Shown piece after piece: positions 32,501-42,396 of a stretch of DNA of 64,000 nt. Made by a program: the position numbers and the translations under genes. The stretch comes from Enoplolaimus lenunculus (taxonomy: Eukaryota > Nematoda > Enoplea > Enoplida > Thoracostomopsidae): the NCBI GenBank assembly GCA_030248215.1, contig JASANG010001954.1:1-64000 (forward strand). Direction: 5' to 3'. Position 1 is the first letter of the stretch. The number at the start of each line of letters is the position of its first letter. Below the pieces are notes generated by a model. It saw nothing but the letters and a program-made list of their open reading frames with translations. It searched no databases and had not been told where the DNA came from.

Positions 32501-32579
32501 TCGAAAATTCAAACCCGACCCGCCGGTACATCCAATATTTTCGAATAATTCTTAAGCGCCCTGGTCTAAACCGGACTCA

Positions 32580-34400
32580 ATGTCTAAAGAGGACCCTGCT
32601 CCCACTACATCTTTCACGGGAAAGGAGCGCACAGATAGCATTTTGCGAGCACTAGAAAGACAAAATCAAGAAATTTCACACCTTTTACGCAATCAAACGG
32701 AAACAAATTTGCTGTACTCCAAGAGCAAATTACAGATTTAGATACTATTTCTAGCACATCTGTCACATACCAAACCGACCTTGCACTGTACCATGGAAAA
32801 ATTGGGGAAGATTTTAAACAGTGGTTCGAACTTTTTGAACTTGTAGCCAATGCCAATAACTGGAATGAGGCCCGAAAAACTAAAGTACTACCAGCATATT
32901 TAAGAGGCACTGTACTTGAATGTTATCGCGGACTACCCGATGGAACTAAACGTAGTTACTCAGCACTAACGGCCAAACTTATAGAATTACTGCAAGCACC
33001 AGACGGAGAAAAGTTTAAAAGAAATGAGTTAGTACGTCGCAAACAACTAAGTACAGAAGGCGTAGATGACTATGGGCAAGCTATTAAGGTACTCGCATGT
33101 GGCGCATGGCCTAATATAGGTGAACCTACACGAGATGCGTTTGCTTGCGACTTTTTCATTGAAGGACTTCGTGACCGTAGAATGAAAAAATTTGTTTTGT
33201 CTATGCAACCTAAATCACTGGAGGATGCAATCAAACTTGCTGAAAAAGAGGAAGCACAGCACAGACTTTTAGAAACCAATACAGCAAATGAAACAAACAA
33301 TAACACTCTGACACATAATTCGGAAACTTCAGCATTTAAAGCAGCTTTGAAGGGTTTAATAGAAACTCAGCAGGCTATGATACACCAACTTACAAATAAA
33401 ACGGACCGACGTGTTTCCTTTGCAGAAGGTGGTGCAGTAGCAGCTATTATTGAACCGGAAGATAAATATAAAAATCTAAGCCTAGAAATAGAACGATTGC
33501 ACAGATTAGACGGATTTTTCCGAATACAAAATAATCGTAGGTCAGATCAGAGAAGATTTAATTCACCTGGGTATCTTGGACGCTCTACTAACTCGGGCAA
33601 CATACGTTGTGAACACTGTAATGGTGCACACCAGGGTGCAACCGGAATTCCGGTTCCGGTTCCGGCATTTTTTCACCTTCCGGTTCCGGTTCCGGTTCCG
33701 GTAAATTTTTACCGGATTTAAAAATTCCGGTGTTATAATTTGGCCGTTTTCTTAACTTTGCTAATTTTTAAGAATCTCTTTTGAAAGCCACTTGTACTCA
33801 GAATATAAACCGTTGATGGTGGATTTCACTTCAGTCGACGACGAAAATTTAAAATACAACAAATAAAATAAATACCTATGTTCGACTAAGGTTGTTTCAC
33901 AAATAATAGAGCAAAAAATACTATTAAAATGAAATTTTTGGTGAAATGCATTTTTCATTTTCCGGTTCCGGTTCCGGTAAAATTTTCAAATTCCGGTTCC
34001 GGTTCCGGTAAATTGTAATTCCGGTTGCACCCTGGTGCACACCACAGCTATACTTGTAATCGTAAACCATACACGTCTAGTTTTCGGTCAGCAACGCAGG
34101 AGAGACCCAGTAGAAGTCCGGGACGAACATTTAGAGGACAATCACCATACTATGCTAATAGAAATGAGCATCGAGGACTTACACCAAACACGCCTAGACG
34201 AGCTAGTCTATCTCCATCACGCGGAGCTCAGCATAGCAGCAATAACCGAGATCGAAACTATATTAACAGTATTGATACTACAAACTTGGAAAATTTACAG
34301 GCAGAGAATGACGCTTTGAGGGATCACTTGCAACGGTTAAGTGAAGCTGGACCGTCATCTTTCTTAGCAAATGTGAGACCACACACTAAACCTCAACAAA
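32580..34400 (+). pseudogene. Gag region of the LTR element, split by a hAT MITE
   Basis: This is the structural-protein region, starting at the first ATG (MSKEDPAPTTS). It contains capsid-like sequence, a charged coiled-coil stretch and an Arg-rich nucleocapsid area with a Cys/His zinc-knuckle start (CEHCNGAH) where the MITE at 33632-34034 has landed. Downstream of the MITE an Arg/Ser/Pro-rich tail and a short leucine-rich coil (LENLQAENDALRDHLQRL) follow. Treated here as a fossil. Confidence 0.75.
33632..34034 (+). mobile_element. hAT MITE with CCGGTT repeats, nested in gag
   Basis: This 403-bp sister of the copy at 30116 has termini CAGGGTGCAACCGG and CCGGTTGCACCCTG, with a perfect 8-bp target duplication GTGCACAC. 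It has one extra CCGGTT unit and about 20 extra interior bases relative to the 30116 copy and is otherwise nearly identical. Its insertion postdates the LTR element. Confidence 0.88.
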
Positions 34401-34429
34401 AAATTATTAATTCATACCAACCAACCACA

Positions 34430-36170
34430 AAATTTAGCTTTATACTCATAATTGCTTTTGTACTTATATACTACTGTTTTCATTGCGGTCACTGCGCTAC
34501 ATATAACTTTTGTCAAGGTAACAAAGGGGGTCACGCTATAGCAATTCCACAAACACTCACCTGTATTAATCCTCATGTGGCAAAAGTACATGATGTCAGT
34601 ATAAAACTTTTTACACCTAGAGCCGAACCAATAAAAATGTTCTATCATACAAAGAACAATTTGTACTTACACTGGTTTTTTCGGTTCAAAAGGAATCGTT
34701 TCAGATAACACTTATGAAAAACCAGCTGATATTATCACTTGCAAAATAGCACGCACTAACAAGATCTATAGAAATACAACGCTCATACAGACAACTCCAA
34801 CTGCCTGGTCTATCTTGCAAACTTTAAATGTGAAATACAAATAAAACTGCTTTAATTTCTGCCAGTCAATTCAGAACTTTATCCTTGAGGTTGGCCAAGC
34901 CGCTACGTTTAATGGTGTGGCTCTAGTTAGTAGCCTAGGAGATCTTAGCACGTGCGTAACATCCAATGACTACTGTCAAACACGTACAGCAACCTACGTC
35001 TGGATCAAGCATTTCCCACTAGGTCCTTTATGTCATTTACAACAGCATGGTACATATACAGGAAAAATTAGTAACCAGCATATTATTGTCGATGAAGTTC
35101 AAGGAGCATTTACACTTACAAATATTACCACTAAAAATAGCCGATGCACAAAGGGCATACTTTATGAGACACTTGAAAGAGTTGCAATCAAATTTCATTC
35201 CGTCAATGATATGCAACTTAAATCTTTGGGAAAACAACACTCATTACAAACGGTCTAAAATTTTGCACCAAACACAAGTGAACAAACTAACGCCATCGAT
35301 TCTATCAATACTAAATTAAATTATTTGCAAAATCAACTGAATAGAATACAGGTCGAAAGCTTGTCACGAGTATGGCCAGAACTGTGTGCTAATCGGGAAC
35401 GACAATTAAATATAATTAAACAATTAATAACACTAGATGCCACATTGTGAGCTCGAGTTTTACTTCAGCGGAACAACATACATGCAGTTATAGCAGGCGA
35501 AGCTCTTCTTGTATGGGACTGTCTCCCAATAGAAATAACACATTTCTACTGGGACCATAATTTAAATGGAACCTGTTATGAGTAAACAAAACTCAAAACA
35601 CTTTTTGTTCTGCCAGGTACAAAAGACTTAGTAGCAGAATCAAAAATTATACCTTGCAATACACCACTGCATACTTATTACCAACTTCAAAATCGTTGGC
35701 ATTCTATAGGACAGGAAATTCATGTATCCGACGTACCACTGAATCTAATCTGGACCTCAAAATTTAAATTCTTTTCTTTTAATGCCAGCTCAATTGCTCT
35801 GAGACATACTTCAAACTACCTACCTTATATGTACCAATTAGACAGACTTGTTAATTACACAGCAGGAATGTCTTACGATCCATTAAGTGTCTACAACGTG
35901 ATAAAAAGAACCGGCGACGGTATAGCTACGGTGGTTAAAAGTTATGGTAATACAGTTGGCAAAATATTTCATAGTGTTACTACCGACACTATAAGTTTAG
36001 TCAATGGCTTGCTGCGGGGACCCACACAAGTTATTATCAATCTCATAGTTATTATAGGCCTTATGTTAGCAGTTATTGGGTTACTATATGTAGCCTATAG
36101 AAGAAGACTGTTTCAAAAATGCAAACCGCGAAAAACCAAATTTAAAAACCGAACTATAACAAGGTTTTGG
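34430..36170 (+). pseudogene. Envelope-like region of the LTR element
   Basis: The region begins with a strongly hydrophobic stretch (FSFILIIAFVLIYYCFHC) directly downstream of the gag tail, as a signal or membrane anchor would be. A Cys-containing ectodomain-like sequence with several N-x-S/T sites follows, then heptad-like segments, and near its end a second membrane segment (INLIVIIGLMLAVIGLLYVA, about 36039-36095) followed by a basic RRR tail. This architecture is that of a class of viral glycoproteins; the pattern recalls glycoproteins captured by BEL/Pao elements from chuvirus-like viruses, but that is memory-based inference. The last part lies in the same open frame as the protease. 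It is broken in several places. Confidence 0.6.
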
Positions 36171-36299
36171 CCCGTGTCTAAAAGGAATTCACCACCAGAA
36201 GTGCCGGAATTACCAGATGTACTAAAACTGAATGAACAAACTTTGAATACAGAAACAAGGAAACCTTCTTGGGCTATTATAGAGATTTCCGGAAAAGAT

Positions 36300-36719
36300 A
36301 CACCAATTTGGCCACCACAATCGATTTGTGGTACAAAAACGGGTAATTTTCTTATTCCAGCTGAAGTGGCTGAGAGGAAAATAACATGTTTGTTCGATAC
36401 AGGGTCAAGTCACACGTTAATTTCGGAACCCTTATTTAAATCACTTGGGCTTCCTGAAGCTCATTTACCCACCATTCCTGCCAAATCTCTGACGGGAGAG
36501 TCATTAAAATTCAAAAGAACAGCAATCCTAAAAATATTCCTCGGGAAAACATCCATTACTCATGTATTCACGGTAGTAGACGGAGAATCATGTCCATATG
36601 ACTGTATATTGGGAATTGATTTCCAACGTCGTCTTGGATGCATCATATTAGATTATGATCGCAAACTTTTATCCTTTGGCAATGAACAAATTGTATTTTA
36701 TAGACACCGCACAGAATAA
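36300..36719 (+). pseudogene. Aspartic protease of the LTR element
   Basis: A retroviral-type aspartic protease fold is recognised from CLFDTGSSHTLIS with catalytic DTG and the C-terminal YDCILGIDFQRRLG. The frame is open and continuous with the preceding membrane segment at 35829-36170. Confidence 0.85.
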
Positions 36720-36839
36720 AACTTATGCAGTCAGACTAACCGAGAACGTAGTGATTCCAGCATTAACTGACACATACATACCTAACTGCACCTTAATCGC
36801 AAAGGTTTGCGGTACATGCGTTAAGCTAAGCGTAAATTA

Positions 36840-38450
36840 ATGGGATATGACATACTTACTGATGCACACAGTGGAAACGTCAGTTGTGTTTTACAAAACT
36901 CCGGACCAGATGACCTAATTTTATACAAGGGAACTCAAATCGGCACGGCATCCGTTACACCTTGTAATGGAGCCATATGGTGCAGCAGTGCGCCAATAAT
37001 ACGAGGTAATCCGAACACGTGTCGCACTTCAACAGATAAAATTTCAACAAATGAATCTAATAGTATTGAACAACAACTTACAGCTTACAAATTCAGCATG
37101 GATCTTGCCACAGAACAAAAAGAAAAATTAACACAGTTACTTCTGTCATATAAATCAACGTTTGCAGAATCTAACCATGACCTAGGACTTACCGACTTGG
37201 AACATCACACCATCAATACAGAGGGGAAAGGACCGGTTAAAAGCAGACCCTACAGAACTTCTGAAGCAGGCAAGCAAACTATTCAATCTCATGTCAATAA
37301 AATGCTGGAGACTGGTGTGATACAACCGTCTAGCTCACCGTGGTCAAGTCCGGTTGTACTGGTTCCAAAGAAAGACGGAACAACAAGATTTTGCATCGAC
37401 TTTCGCGCACTAAATAAAATAACGAAAACAGACACGTATCCCCTACCGAATTGCAGTGATCTATTTGACATTTTAGGCAAAGCAAAATTTTTCTCATCAT
37501 TAGATTTAATGAGTGGGTACTGGCAGATACCTATGCAGCCTGAAGATCAGGAAAAAACTGCATTTATCTCTTTCTGTGGACTATATGAATGGAAAGTTAT
37601 GCCATTCGGGTTGTGCAACGCACCGTCCACATACCAGATACTTATGGAACGTCTTTTAAGGGGTCATCTTTGGAAATTTTGCGTGTGTTTCATTGATGAT
37701 ATTCTAATTTTTCGCGAACATTTGATGAACACTTACACCACATTGCTCCAATTTTTGACCGACTCACTAAACATAACCTTAAACTAAAACTGGAGAAATG
37801 TGATTTCTGTAAAACTTCAGTCAAATTTCTTGGTCATGTTGTTTCTAAAACAGGATTGGCTGTAGATCCTGACAAAGTGAAATAAGTTGCAAATTTTACC
37901 GCACCTAAAGATGTTGCGGAAGTAAAACGGTTTCTGGGCATGACGAGCTATTCTCGAAAATTTATACCAGATTACGCTACAATTGCAGAACCACTAGACA
38001 GGCTACTAAGAAAAAAAGTAGACTTTCAATGGGACGAATGTTGTAATCAACCAAGCCCCTATTTTGATATTTCCGGATTTTCAACAGACATTTTACATAC
38101 ATACGGATGCAAGTGGCATTGGTTTAGGAGCAGTACTGAGTCAATACGAAGATAAAATTTATCGCCCAATTGCTTATGCTAGTAGAACCTTACAAAAAGC
38201 GGAGCGTAACTATCCCGTCATTGAGAAAGAGGCTCTAGCAATAGTTTGGGCAGTGGAATATTTCCGACCCTACATACATTTAAAACCATTCACAATCCTA
38301 ACAGATCATAGACCACTTAAATGGTTGTTAGAACATCAGCATACATCTTCTAGACTGACACGTTGGAGGTTTACGGATACAAGAATATGACATTGTTATT
38401 GATTATACCCCTGGCAAAGAAAACATAGTTGCGGATGCACTTTCTAGATT
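36840..38450 (+). pseudogene. Reverse transcriptase and RNase H of the LTR element
   Basis: Gypsy-type RT motifs are PSSSPWSSPVVLVPKKDGT, FCIDFRALNK, SSLDLMSGYWQIPM (first catalytic Asp), VMPFGLCNAPSTYQ and VCFIDDILIF (catalytic DD). RNase H follows with IHTDASGIGLGAVLSQ, EKEALAIVWAVEYFRPY and TDHRPLKWLL. The region is in several frames now and is treated as a fossil. Confidence 0.88.
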
Positions 38451-38699
38451 GCCGTTCCATACTTGTGCCGTAAGAGCAGAAAACAAAAAGAGAGGAATGC
38501 ACATCTTTTCCAAACAAACTCTAACCTACCAACTTACAGTCAAACCATTGAACAGCTTCAACGAGACGACTGTGAAATTCAAACTTTAATAAATAAGCTT
38601 AAGCAACGACCATCGAGTCCAAATGCTACGAAATACAACTTTGTCAAAAACCATGTACTTTACATGCATTACAAGGGTAGAGATTTAGTTGTTGTTCCA

Positions 38700-39834
38700 C
38701 ATTCACTTTGCCAGGAAATCCTTAGAATTACCATGATGATATTTTTGGCGGACACTTGGGTTACAAGAAGACCCTTGCGAAAATTATGCGATACTATTTT
38801 TGGCCAAATATTTCAAAAGAGGTATTTCATTACATAAAATCATGTGCTTCCAAAAAAGGATTCAGTCAATGCCAACCGGGTTCCACTTCAATCGATTCCT
38901 GTTACCAAACCCTTTGACAGAATTGCGGTAGATTGTTTGGGACCTTTACCCACATCGACAAAGGGAAACAAATATATACATCGTGGTTTTCAGCGAATAT
39001 TTAACCAAATGGGTTGAAGCATACTCGACTTCGGATATAACAGCACTGGCCATTGCCAAACTTTTAGTCGAAAACTTCATGTGCACACATGGTTCGCCGC
39101 GAGCACTACTCACTGACCGAGGCACAAATTTCTTGAGCGAACTAATTGCAGAAGTGTGCAAGATTCTTAATACACGCAAACTAAACACCACTCCCTTTAA
39201 TACTAAATGCGATGATCTCGTTGAAAAATTTAATCACACATTAGCAAATATGATAGCAATGTACACAAACAGTTCACAAACAGATTGGGATCAATACCTG
39301 CCTTTTGCACTATTTGCTTATAGAATCAGTGTGCATGAGTCTACTAACGAATCACCGTATTTTCTGCTTTATGGCAGAGACCCTTATCTTCCTTCTGATA
39401 CATCACTGTTACCACTAACTATGGGAAATCAGGACCCGGAGAATTATTCCGTGGAAATTTATCGCAAACTTGCGCTAGCTTGGGAGGTAGCTTTAAAATG
39501 CATCAACGCCGCCCAAGCGAAGCAGAAACAATATTATTACAGAAAAAGTAAACCGCATCAGTTTTGCACTGGAGAAAGAGTCTTGCTACATAGACTCAAC
39601 CGCAAGAACGGTATTACCACAAAATTTGATCATCTCTGGAGAGGACCTTATCGCATTTTAGAGCTCACACCCACAACAGCGTTAGTGAAACATTGTGATC
39701 ATCCTGAAAAGCAACCGTTCCGCGTGAACGTGAATCACATTAAACGTTTTTACGGACCATATGTACCACATATTAAACCGCTAAATTTTAATAACAACAC
39801 TAATTTAAAAAAGTTGGACGTCGCAGAAGAGTGA
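38700..39834 (+). pseudogene. Integrase of the LTR element
   Basis: The integrase core is visible: AVDCLGPLP with the first acid, ALLTDRGTNFLSELIAEV with the second, and CDDLVEKFNHTLANMIAMY with the Glu. A GPY/F module follows (KFDHLWRGPYRILELTP). The frame 38983-39834 is open over 283 codons. No chromodomain is evident. Confidence 0.85.
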
Positions 39835-40010
39835 CCCGAAGAACAACTACCACACACAATTGAAACCTCCCATGACACAGACATTCTATCTCGTTTACAA
39901 AATTCGACAGAAGCAAGATATCATCTGAGACAAAAAATACCAATGAAATACAAATAAATAAATTATTATTTATAGAAACGAACTCGAATCTGGCTCGGTC
40001 GGAAATCCGC

Positions 40011-40889
40011 ATGCAACCAGAAACCTTACCAACTGACTTACAGGAGCGTTACAGACGACAACAGGATCCCATGGTAACATACGAAGACTTTTACAGGTTT
40101 GGCAGTGATTGTAGCATACGTCGTAGCTTTCAGAGGCGCGACATAATCATCATACAAGGTATGTTTTCTGTACAACTTGCTCTAAGAATCAGACAACTTA
40201 GTGAATTTGACTTACGTACGCACTACCGGTTACAGCTTGCGAAAAAAATTTTACATTTTTTGTTCGTTCCCTTAGATTATTCAGTATCTGAACAAAGCAA
40301 CAAACTGACCGAGATCATACATTTCCTCACACTAACACCACGCACGAATATAATTCAAGTGCTTATGAACTATCGTGACACACCACAAGCTAATCTGAAT
40401 CCCTGGCAGCTATTCATGACTAATATCACCACAAGCGGAGAGCAATATTACCAACCGACACCCACTACCAGTGACGTAGCAATGGCTTCCATGCCAGAAC
40501 CCAGCATTGAGTTCGAGGAAAACATTTTGGATGAACAAGTGAGAGACGTTGGGCACGCTGAAAAGGCGACGAGTACTGACAACGAGCTAGTCAGAGAAAC
40601 GGGCACTGAGATATCGCAGCGCACCCAAAAATTACTCGCGCAACTACGACTTCAACTTGTACGATTAGAAGACCAAGTACGCAACGAGATATCGGTAGGG
40701 CGCGGAGCAATAAGTAGTCAAATGACCAAACAGCTCGAACAAACATCCCAAGTTATTGAAGTGCTTGAATCTGTTATAAAACATCAAAACGAACGGTTTA
40801 ATTTACTCGAAAAATCCATTAGTGACTTGCAGATTGCATTTGCACAGTTTGCACAAAAGGATGCATTCACCGTCACGCGTACAAACTAA
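40011..40889 (+). CDS. Third ORF of the LTR element, unknown function
   Basis: This is an open frame of 292 codons between integrase and the 3' repeats, starting MQPETLPTDLQERYRRQQDP. The first 150 residues are a compact, conserved-looking domain (FYRFGSDCSIRRSFQRRD, IIHFLTLTPRTNIIQVLMNY). The C-terminal third is a predicted coiled coil (SQRTQKLLAQLRLQLVRLED onward). A clearly homologous sequence, including the same leader upstream of the ATG, sits in the relic at 49290-49840, so the ORF belongs to the family and is not chance. No signal peptide, membrane segment or enzyme motif was found. Confidence 0.65.
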   Translation: MQPETLPTDLQERYRRQQDPMVTYEDFYRFGSDCSIRRSFQRRDIIIIQGMFSVQLALRIRQLSEFDLRTHYRLQLAKKILHFLFVPLDYSVSEQSNKLTEIIHFLTLTPRTNIIQVLMNYRDTPQANLNPWQLFMTNITTSGEQYYQPTPTTSDVAMASMPEPSIEFEENILDEQVRDVGHAEKATSTDNELVRETGTEISQRTQKLLAQLRLQLVRLEDQVRNEISVGRGAISSQMTKQLEQTSQVIEVLESVIKHQNERFNLLEKSISDLQIAFAQFAQKDAFTVTRTN

Positions 40890-41153
40890 CTTGAAACGTT
40901 GCTTCCAATTTACAATCCAACAAACAACACGTGTCATAGAAGTCCTGGAATCAGTAGTCGTTCACATTAGCAATCAATATCCTTGAACAAACCAACCAAC
41001 TAACATACAGCTTGGCGAACACACATCAAAGGAAAATCAACTAACAATTCAATCATCAGACAAAGGTAGGGATGGATTCACAACCTATCAGCTATCACCA
41101 GTCGTAGTGGGACTACATTTATTGAGCGAAGCTCGAACACACGTAAGCAATTA

Positions 41154-41650
41154 AGGTAATATGCAAATTAGTTATTAGCTAACTATTCATTTATCGGTTT
41201 TGGAGGTTTGTATGCCATTTCCTCCGATTACTCGCACCCAAAAACCTTTCAGCCACCCTATAATTTTTGGAAATTAAAAAAATCCTAATTTTGTCTTGTC
41301 AATTAAGCTAATATGGAAATTTGTTATTAGCTAACTATTCAATTATCGGTTGTGGAGGTTTTTAAACAATTTATTCAGATTCCTCGCACCCAAAAACCTT
41401 CAGTGAACCCTAAACATTAATTTAAAAAGTCCTAGTTTTGTCTTGACAATTAAGCTATTATGCAAATTAGTTATTAGCTAACTGCTCAATTATCGGTTTT
41501 GGAGGTTTGTAAACAGTCTACGCAGATTCCTCGCACCCAAAAACCCTTTAATGCTAAAATTAGATTGCTTCTAACTGCAATAATTAGTGAAATATTGTGG
41601 AAAGTACTAATTTAGGCTTAATTAATTATGCAAATTAGCCTGTAGCTAAT
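41154..41650 (+). repeat. Tandem ~150-bp repeats in the 3' non-coding part of the LTR element
   Basis: Units begin near 41160, 41311, 41457 and (diverged) 41626 with ATGCAAATTAGTTATTAGCT. They share TATCGGTTTTGGAGGTTTGT and TCCTCGCACCCAAAAACC. The period is about 150 bases over three good copies. Confidence 0.8.
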
Positions 41651-41827
41651 AAATGGCTCCAAATTTTAAAACCCCAATGCGAGGTTAACACCCCAGGATT
41701 ATTGGCTTTCAAACAAAAAAAAGTTTATCAAAATCGGTTCAGCCGTTCCTGAGATTTTTTTCGGACGGACAGACGAACGGACGGACATCCACCTTTCGAC
41801 CCCCAAGCACAAAACACAAAACGCTTC

Positions 41828-41858
41828 GCGAAACTCCGAGCTTCGCTCGGAGTTTCGC
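41828..41858 (+). other. Perfect 14-bp hairpin before the 3' LTR
   Basis: GCGAAACTCCGAGC at 41828-41841 pairs perfectly with 41845-41858 across a TTC loop. It is preceded by a GGACGGACAGACGAACGG-type string common near the ends of invertebrate transposons. Confidence 0.7.
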
Positions 41859-41932
41859 TTCGCTCAATAAAAGATCAGACAGCCTAATAAGTTAGACTTC
41901 TAGTAAGAAATATAGGCTGAGTGCTCATCTTC

Positions 41933-41946
41933 GAAAAGGGGAGGAA
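41933..41946 (+). promoter_or_regulatory. Polypurine tract
   Basis: GAAAAGGGGAGGAA lies directly before the 3' LTR, the expected plus-strand primer site. Confidence 0.8.
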
Positions 41947-42349
41947 TGTAACGAGCGCTCAGTTAACTTTGGTGATTCACCAGTGGAATAAAATTTGGAT
42001 CTTGAAAATTTTTAGAATTGATGGCCATTGCATTAAAATGTTAAAGAGAGAAGTTCCGAGTTGCTTGATGAATAGCGGCGCCGGTTAGGCGAAAAATATA
42101 TTTTTTGGGTGAATTTAAAAAGGGTTGTTATTCGTATTGTTACAGTCATTATCGTTTCTGACTTGGTGAATCAATTATTTTTTGACGACTGTTACGTGCA
42201 CTGGGACTTCTGCTTGGAGCGAGTTTAATTTACATGTAGCGAGTGTTATCTTAGTGTGTCCCATTCTTTTGGCTATCAATTGGAACATATCTTGGTGAGT
42301 GTAAATTTTTCTATTTCTCATACGGACGTTGCAGTTTGCGGCCGTTACA
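41947..42349 (+). repeat. 3' LTR
   Basis: 403 bp, TGTAAC to GTTACA, followed by ATAT (target duplication) and then a TA-rich tract leading into a minus-strand PLE. Confidence 0.9.
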
Positions 42350-42396
42350 ATATATATAATATATATTATATATAAATATATATATTATATCAAGTT
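42350..42396. repeat. TA-rich microsatellite between LTR element and PLE
   Basis: An impure TA tract carries the 3' target duplication of the LTR element on one side and the 3' end of the minus-strand PLE on the other. Confidence 0.7.

Larger units (their letters stand above)
32072..42349 (+). mobile_element. Gypsy-type LTR retrotransposon fossil with envelope-like region
   Basis: This 10.3-kb Metaviridae-like element has LTRs of 406 and 403 bp that begin TGTAAC and end GTTACA, and a 4-bp target duplication ATAT on both sides. The LTRs differ at about 11 positions plus a 3-base indel, roughly 97% identity, so it is fairly young. The order is gag, envelope-like region, protease, RT, RNase H, integrase, then a separate ORF and a repeat-rich 3' non-coding stretch. 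A 403-bp hAT MITE is nested in gag. The coding part carries roughly ten breaks and is a fossil, though several domains remain readable. Finding an envelope-like region before protease is unusual. Confidence 0.9.
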
